Shown here: in pieces, positions 58,841 through 64,000 of the stretch
Layout of the letters: the number at the start of each line of letters is the position of its first letter
How positions within the stretch are numbered: the stretch's first letter is position 1
Origin: Luidia sarsii
Taxonomy: Eukaryota; Echinodermata; Asteroidea; Paxillosida; Luidiidae
Reading direction: 5' to 3'
Assembly (NCBI GenBank): GCA_949987565.1
Contig: OX465114.1
Location: 2,168,701 to 2,232,700, forward strand
DNA: 64,000 nucleotides
The notes under the pieces: model-generated
Databases searched by the model: none
The model's input: the letters and a program-made list of their open reading frames with translations, nothing else
Told to the model about the DNA's origin: nothing
Translations under genes and position numbers: made by a program

Positions 58841-59495
58841 GCCTCACACCTAATGCATTAGAAACCTGACCTGGATAATTGCGCCGTCTTTTATCTTCAG
58901 CTGGCAGATCTCCTCCAATCCCCCCGGCATTGGATTGCCGGGCATTGGGAAGGACTGAGACTAAGTACATACGGAGGGCTGTACATGCAACACCCGTCAC
59001 TTACTAGCACATCAAATGCACCAGGAGTGCAGCCAAGGAATCCTTAGTAACCCGGGAAGATCAAGATTGTGTGTATGCAGATAAGTATTCATCCTCCCTG
59101 TCTCACTTAACATTACAAAAAGCCTTCATGGGCTCGGAAAATGTTAATCTTTTTTCAACTGCGGCTTTCATCCCAAAACCTCAGCCTCAATTGTACATGT
59201 GTCAATTTACATCCATCTTAAACTAGTGACACGTATCTGAGCAAAGGCTTGGGTGTCCAGTGCTCAATGTATACATACATGCATGCATACGCGCGGCCTT
59301 TCAAGGAAGTGCGCCCTCTATGTGCATCGCCATTACTGGGAGGCTTCTGATTTGTTTTTCTCACGAGAACGCTGAATGTGTTGCTGTGGACTACTGCTGT
59401 TTTAATTTTGACTCGCACATTTGACAATCAGATCATTGGAGTGCACTTCCATTGCTTCCGAAGGGAGATGTTCTAGACACATTGCTGGATTGGCG
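58841..59495. other. Non-coding
   Basis: No gene or repeat recognised apart from ACATGCATGCAT near 59276. Confidence 0.4.
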
Positions 59496-59831
59496 TTTAA
59501 AGCCCCTACACAACATTGGTAAGATCGAAAAAATGTTCACAGATTCACATGAAACTTATACAGTTTAAAGATGGTTATGGTAGAAACCTCACACTGAAAT
59601 ATTTCTGCCTCAAATGCTGTATTTTTTTGAAAAAAGATTAAAAGAAATTGTTCGGAACAATACGTTGAACGCTGCATTTTTGCGAAACAAATTATCACTA
59701 TTTTCTCAAGACTCAGTTGGCGGATTGAGCTGAAATGTTCACAGGTGTGCTATTTCATGCATATATGTTGGATCAGACAACGTATGGATGCTATTCTTTG
59801 ACCTCAACCAATGCTGTGTTATCCCTTTAAG
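59496..59831 (+). mobile_element. MITE family K copy, left flank of YqaJ-like fragment
   Basis: TTTAAAGCCCCTACACAACA at the left and GTTATCCCTTTAAGG at the right. ACTTATACAGTTTAAAGATG and TGGATCAGACAACG recur inverted at 60.5-60.9 kb. Confidence 0.7.
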
Positions 59832-60221
59832 GTCAATTAAGCTAGCTTTATGGGTATTGCCTGCAGCCACTTTTCCTGCAGTTTGAATCGCAGCAGACAA
59901 GAGACCGCTGTACCCGACACAGTGGAGAACATCTACACAATGTAGCAGCAATACTTCAATGGCCAACCTAGGTCTAGCATTTGAAATAGGCCAGCAACTG
60001 ATGGCCAGCATCAACCAGCCACACATGCATGCTCTGTCTTCATTTCCGGAGGGCAGTGGTTCATGATGTGTGTACGGTGAGCCCACAAGGTCCCCGTGTG
60101 ACCAGAGGCCCTCGAGATGAAGTCCTCAGTCGAGGAAGCCGCGATACACCACCGGAATGTGGTCCATGCAAGAAGGTTTCTGAGGGCTATGTCCAATTGA
60201 TAGACACTCCAGCAAGTAATC

Positions 60222-60488
60222 TTGCTGAAAAAAAAAAAAACCCAACCCAGTAAATCAGAAATCAGCATTATGGACCTCACAACAGAAATCGTGGAACACC
60301 ACAGTAGTTCTGCCACCGGTGTGGCAAAATGGCAAGACACCAATCCAGCCAAATGGATCAAAACCCAGCTTGATCCATCTTTCAGAGGAAATGCTGCCAT
60401 GGCACATGGTCATCAGCATGAACAGATTGTGAGAGAAGAGTTTGAGACCTACTGTAGATGGGTACCCAAGTCCATCCAGCTGGTCTGA
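60222..60488 (+). pseudogene. YqaJ-like exonuclease/recombinase fragment
   Basis: The frame contains TNPAKWIKTQLDPSFRGNAA followed by MAHGHQHEQIVREEFETYCR. A small-Gly-N-x-A-x-x-x-G-x-x-x-E-x-x-x-x-x-x-x-[YF] arrangement is characteristic of the YqaJ/lambda-exonuclease-type nuclease fold, in which that glutamate helps bind metal. Domains of this type are common in mobile elements of marine invertebrates. Only about 60 residues remain, ending at TGA; the Asp/Glu-x-Lys catalytic strand is absent. A further cysteine-containing open stretch (TPPECGPCKKVSEGYVQ) lies upstream in another frame at 60130-60210. Recognition is by motif only. Confidence 0.42.
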
Positions 60489-60537
60489 TAGTAAGACCAG
60501 TGAAGAGCTGGGGCCAATTTGATAGAGCCTCTTGACA

Positions 60538-60926
60538 CCTTGAAGGGATAACACAACATTGGTCAAGGTCAAAGAAAAGCATGCATATGTTGTCTGATCC
60601 AACATACATGTATGCGTGAAATAGCACACCTGTGAAAATTTCAGCTCAATCCGCCAAACGAGTCTCGAGGAAATTGTGAAAACCACTTCATTTGTTTTGG
60701 GAAAATGAAGCATTCAACGTATTGTTTAGAAAAAACATTTACATGTAGATCTAGGGGTGAGACGTAAAAGATTTCTTTACTCTTTTCTCCACAAATATAG
60801 CATTTTAAGCAGGAATATTTCAGTGCGATGTTTCTACCATAACCACCTTCAAACTGTATAAGTTTTATGTAAATCTGTGAACATTTCTGTTTTTCGATCT
60901 TACCAATCTTACCAAAGGGCTTTAAG
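60538..60926 (-). mobile_element. MITE family K copy, right flank, inverted
   Basis: Reverse complement of the 59.5-kb copy: AAGGGATAACACAACATTGG at the inner end, CAAACTGTATAAGTTTTATG inside and GGGCTTTAAGAGCC at the outer end. Confidence 0.7.
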
Positions 60927-61469
60927 AGCCAAAATTGGAAGAAATCTGAGATACCTGTACTTGGTTTCCATTTAGCTATTAGCAAGTCTGGTATACTGTA
61001 ATGAAACCCTCATTATAGCGTTCCAAAGTCCCATCTAATGATTCATTATCGTTCTCACTTTCAGTTCCCTTGACTGACTTCCCTCGTTTATCAAAAAGGG
61101 GCCGACTGCAGGTTGCATAACCCAGCCCAAGCCATTAAAATGTCATCAACTTTTTTGAACCGTTGCCAGAATTACACCGCTTAAAAGCTGGATGTATTTC
61201 AGGCGGGTGTCGAACACGTACATCAGCTATTCCTCTGGTTTAAAGTAACACTTCTGGCTAACGTCTGGCAAATCCTTCTGTGAAAGCTGAAAATGATAGC
61301 TTTACTCCAGGTGGCAAAAATGTCTTTGGTTTTATACCTTCTGTCAACAAGGACTTCAACTCCTGACAATAAAAGTTCACTAAATCCACTGTTTTTTAAT
61401 AAAAGTACCACTTGTCTGTCCACTAAAGAGTTTGGAACCATTAGACCGTAAAGCTTTATGTGAAGCATA
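60927..61469. other. Non-coding
   Basis: Nothing recognised. Confidence 0.4.
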
Positions 61470-61612
61470 TTAGGGGAAAACTGACTGGGAACAATATTGA
61501 AAACCAAAACTCCTAAGATGGCTGGACCTGGGACTACAACCCGAGACCTCTGGTTTTGCATACCGGCGCTCTTACCATCTACATAAGTTACCCAGTCCTT
61601 AGTGGGCAGAGT
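61470..61612 (-). mobile_element. tRNA-derived SINE family 1
   Basis: Minus strand: AAGAGCGCCGGTATGCAAAA, CCAGAGGTCTCGGGTTGTAG and a TTCCCAGTCAGTTTTCCCCT tail. The A box is mutated. Confidence 0.68.
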
Positions 61613-62540
61613 TCCTTTGACTGTCTTACAGGATGAAGAATTACAGGCAAGTACATGCATGTACAACCAACTTGTGACTTGTTAATCTCTAACCTTTAGA
61701 CATGTTAGAAGTAGGTGAAGTCATCGTCATGTTGTGTCTGTATCAGTTCTGTTATGTAGTGTAGTGTCTGTATTGTCATGTAGTGTCTGTATTGTCATGT
61801 AGTATTTGCATATGCCTAGAGCCAAACTAACCAGTGCCATCAGTAATTATGTCATCCGTGAAAACAAGCTCAGTGTGCATGTACATCATATGTGTATAAA
61901 TTTATACCGCCCAAGAAATAAGCAGAGCCCATGCAATCCATGAAAGATGCCTGCAGGATCTTATGCATGCCAAATTGTTCACACATGCAACGTAAAAAAA
62001 AATGAAGAAAAATGATGACTAAATTATGCGATCCAAACGGGTAAATGCACTGTTTCTGTTTGAAGCATGAGCAGCCCCTTTTTTTTTTCAAAAAAAGATC
62101 CTGGACTTTCGGTCTTTGAGACAAACAATTGTCTTCGGTTTAATTTTACGCAGGAGGATGCAAGGGATGCATCAGGGATAATTGGACCTAACAATGCGTG
62201 CACTTGTGGGGTACTTCTTGCCCGACTCAATATTTGCATGACAAATGGGTTGTGTGCATCAGGGCGTGTAAGCATAGAAATGCAAAAAGCAGACACTACT
62301 GCCATAATTTTTTATCTCTGCGCTTGTTTATAGCTATTCCCAAGGGCATGCCGACAAATCATTGATGGGGAGGAAGAGAAGGGGGGTGATTCACTCTCCC
62401 AGCCAATTTACTGCGGGATACAAAATGCTCGTTAGTCTCTATCTGACTGCTTTCTGTAGCGCCAATACAGACAGTATTGGCAAAGATATCCAACGGATAT
62501 TATACAATACATTTTTTGTCTTTATCTGAATAGTCCCTAG
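61613..62540. other. Non-coding
   Basis: Short TGTAGTGTCTGTATTGTCA tandem run at 61755-61805. Otherwise nothing recognised. Confidence 0.4.
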
Positions 62541-62712
62541 TCAAACGAGTTAGGGGAAAAAACTAACTGGGAACTGTTTGGATGATTTTGAAAAATGGCA
62601 AAGAAAACTTTGAATGGACCAGGACTTGAACCCAAGACCTTGTGTTTAATGTACCAGTGCTCTTACCATCTGAGCTATCTAGTCCTTAGATGGCGACCTT
62701 TCACATTATTAG
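62541..62712 (-). mobile_element. tRNA-derived SINE family 1, near full-length
   Basis: Minus strand A box TAGCTCAGATGG (62677-62666) and B box GGTTCAAGTCC (62632-62622) are near consensus and spaced as in tRNA genes. The body CATTCAAAGTTTTCTTTGCC and tail CCCAGTTAGTTTTTTCCCCT follow. It could still support RNA polymerase III initiation. Confidence 0.8.
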
Positions 62713-63404
62713 TTACCAATTTGAAACCCCCGGAAAATGAACAGATATACTGTAGGATAAAAATGGGGAGGGATTTCACAAGATGGCTGAAACTGAAACC
62801 AAAACCACAATCAGGAAAATGATGATTACATATGATTAATAAAAATCTCACTTTTCTATAACTAGTTTTGAATACTGGCATTTTCAAAGAAAAAAAGGAG
62901 GCTTTGTTATTTTCATACAGTTTGATTTATTTTGATGTCCTTTCTTTGCATTTTTGTTTCATATAATGCGTACACTGTAATTTCATGTGGGTATTTCTCA
63001 ATGCTCTAAAAAGGTAAGATTGACAATCCTCATGGGGACAAAAAATCGAGAAAATTGAAAAAAATTGTGAGTGAGAAGACTGTCACTTGGGAGTGGGTCT
63101 ATTTCCAGTCAAACATGACGAATTATAGCTGATATATGAAGTACTCACCTCAACTCTTTCCCACAACCACCTCCCTCTCTATCCCCCCCTCCCCCCACAG
63201 CAGCTTCATAAAATATTTATTCCCGTGAAATTTGCTTCGATAGTTTAACCTTCAATCATATGCTCGGATGAGCCACATCAAGAGAGGCTGCGCGGTGTGG
63301 CAGTGGATAGTGGCCAAGGGATGGGTCGGGCATTGGAGCCAGTGATACTGGTAGTATGCAGGCATACTGTACATGTACATGTACGGACATTAGTTGGCTC
63401 AAAT
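62713..63404. other. Non-coding
   Basis: A splice-donor-like GTTGAG/GTGAGT lies on the minus strand near 63148, without a coding frame in front of it that resembles the missing N-terminus; it could be a non-coding first exon. Otherwise nothing. Confidence 0.35.
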
Positions 63405-63960
63405 TGTGGGACTAAGAGGGAGGGAGGCAGGGAGGCAGGGAGGCAGGGAGGCAGGGAGGCAGGGATGCAGGGATGCAGGGAGGCAGGGAGACAGGGAGGC
63501 AGGGAGGCAGGGAGACAGGGAGACAGGGAGAGAGGGAGAGAGGGAGGCAGGGAGAGAGGGAGGCAGGGAGGTAGGGAGGCAGGGAGGTAGGGAGGCAGGG
63601 AGGCAGGGAGGTAGGGAGGCAGGGAGGCAGGGAGACAGGGAGAGAGGGAGAGAGGGAGGCAGGGAGAGAGGGAGGTAGGGAGGTAGGGAGGCAGGGAGGC
63701 AGGGAGGCAGGGAGGCAGTGAGTCAGGGAGGCAGGAAGGCAGGGAGGCAGGGAGGCAGGGAGGCAGGGAGGCAGGGAGGCAGGGAGGCAGGGAGGCAGGG
63801 AGGCAGGAAGGCAGGGAGGCAGGGAGGCAGGGAGGCAGGGAGGCAGGGAGGCAGGGAGGCAGGGAGGCAGGGAGGCAGGGAGGGAGGGAGGTAATGAGGG
63901 AGGGAGGGAATGAGGGAGGGAGGGAGAGAATGAGACAGGGAGGGAAGGAACGAGGGAGGG
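63405..63960. repeat. 8-bp array GGGAGGCA
   Basis: About 60 units of GGGAGGCA with GGGAGACA, GGGAGGTA and GGGAGAGA variants, decaying into GGGAGGGAATGA after 63875. It continues towards the window edge. Four GGG runs per 27 bp give G-quadruplex potential. Confidence 0.93.
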
Positions 63961-64000
63961 GTAGAGGTAGGAGGAAGGTATAAAGAGAGGTGTGGAAGGG

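Noticed and set aside
58060..58869. 269-residue Cys/Ser/Leu-rich frame that could be mistaken for a metallothionein-like or membrane protein
   Set aside because: It is a 10-bp CTGTGTCTCW array; the same pattern is open in other frames.
61223..61666. 147-residue minus-strand reading frame
   Set aside because: About a third of it is a SINE 1 copy and the rest has no protein-like pattern.

Overview
The window is animal nuclear DNA, most likely from a marine invertebrate deuterostome such as an echinoderm (a sea star is my best guess). It has multi-kilobase introns, consensus GT-AG splice sites, tRNA-derived SINEs, many miniature inverted-repeat transposons (MITEs), long homopurine microsatellites and very frequent TGTACATGTACA-type palindromes. 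The species guess rests on general repeat character only, not on a database match.

Only one protein-coding gene is well supported. It lies on the minus strand and reads right to left. Four exons (32511-32290, 26496-26164, 16827-16673, 9809-7753) join at splice sites whose phases match exactly (2, 2, 1). They give 921 codons of a Slp/Slac2-type (synaptotagmin-like/melanophilin-like) Rab-effector protein. This covers the second part of a Rab-binding domain with an eight-cysteine FYVE-type zinc finger, an SGEW...FGSDLVKASL Rab27-type contact segment, a basic GFTFHRVSFRR segment and a 684-residue serine-rich acidic tail ending in TGA. No C2 domain was found, and the N-terminal helix and start codon were not found; the 5' end probably lies at or beyond the right edge.

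The rest is intronic, intergenic and repetitive. From left to right: a 69-bp higher-order minisatellite (1.9-2.8 kb); MITEs with CCAATTTCATAGAGCTGCTTAAG ends written here as their two halves CCAATTTCATAGA and GCTGCTTAAG (5.3-6.0 kb); the terminal exon and a likely 3' UTR (7.3-9.8 kb); a hAT-like MITE (10.8 kb); an 11-bp minisatellite (17.2-17.6 kb); long-inverted-repeat and nested MITEs (20.4-22.1 kb); a pogo/Tigger-like MITE 21 bp inside an intron (26.0-26.1 kb); SINEs (28.5, 31.7, 33.7 kb); a 450-bp GGA array that is the polypyrimidine tract of an exon (32.5-33.0 kb); a LINE reverse-transcriptase remnant (37.8-38.1 kb); a homeodomain-motif-dense block that may be an enhancer (43.9-44.4 kb); seven tandem SINE heads (49.2-49.7 kb); an 86-bp satellite (54.0-54.7 kb); homopurine arrays at 46.3, 50.2, 55.2 and 63.4 kb; and a 1.4-kb unit made of two inverted MITEs flanking a YqaJ-like exonuclease fragment (59.5-60.9 kb).

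The most interesting signals are a dispersed repeat family carrying hairpins that match the animal histone-mRNA 3' stem-loop with compensatory changes; the 499-nt AG-free zone and possible distant branch point upstream of the zinc-finger exon; the MITE-flanked YqaJ-like fragment; and the homeodomain-site cluster.
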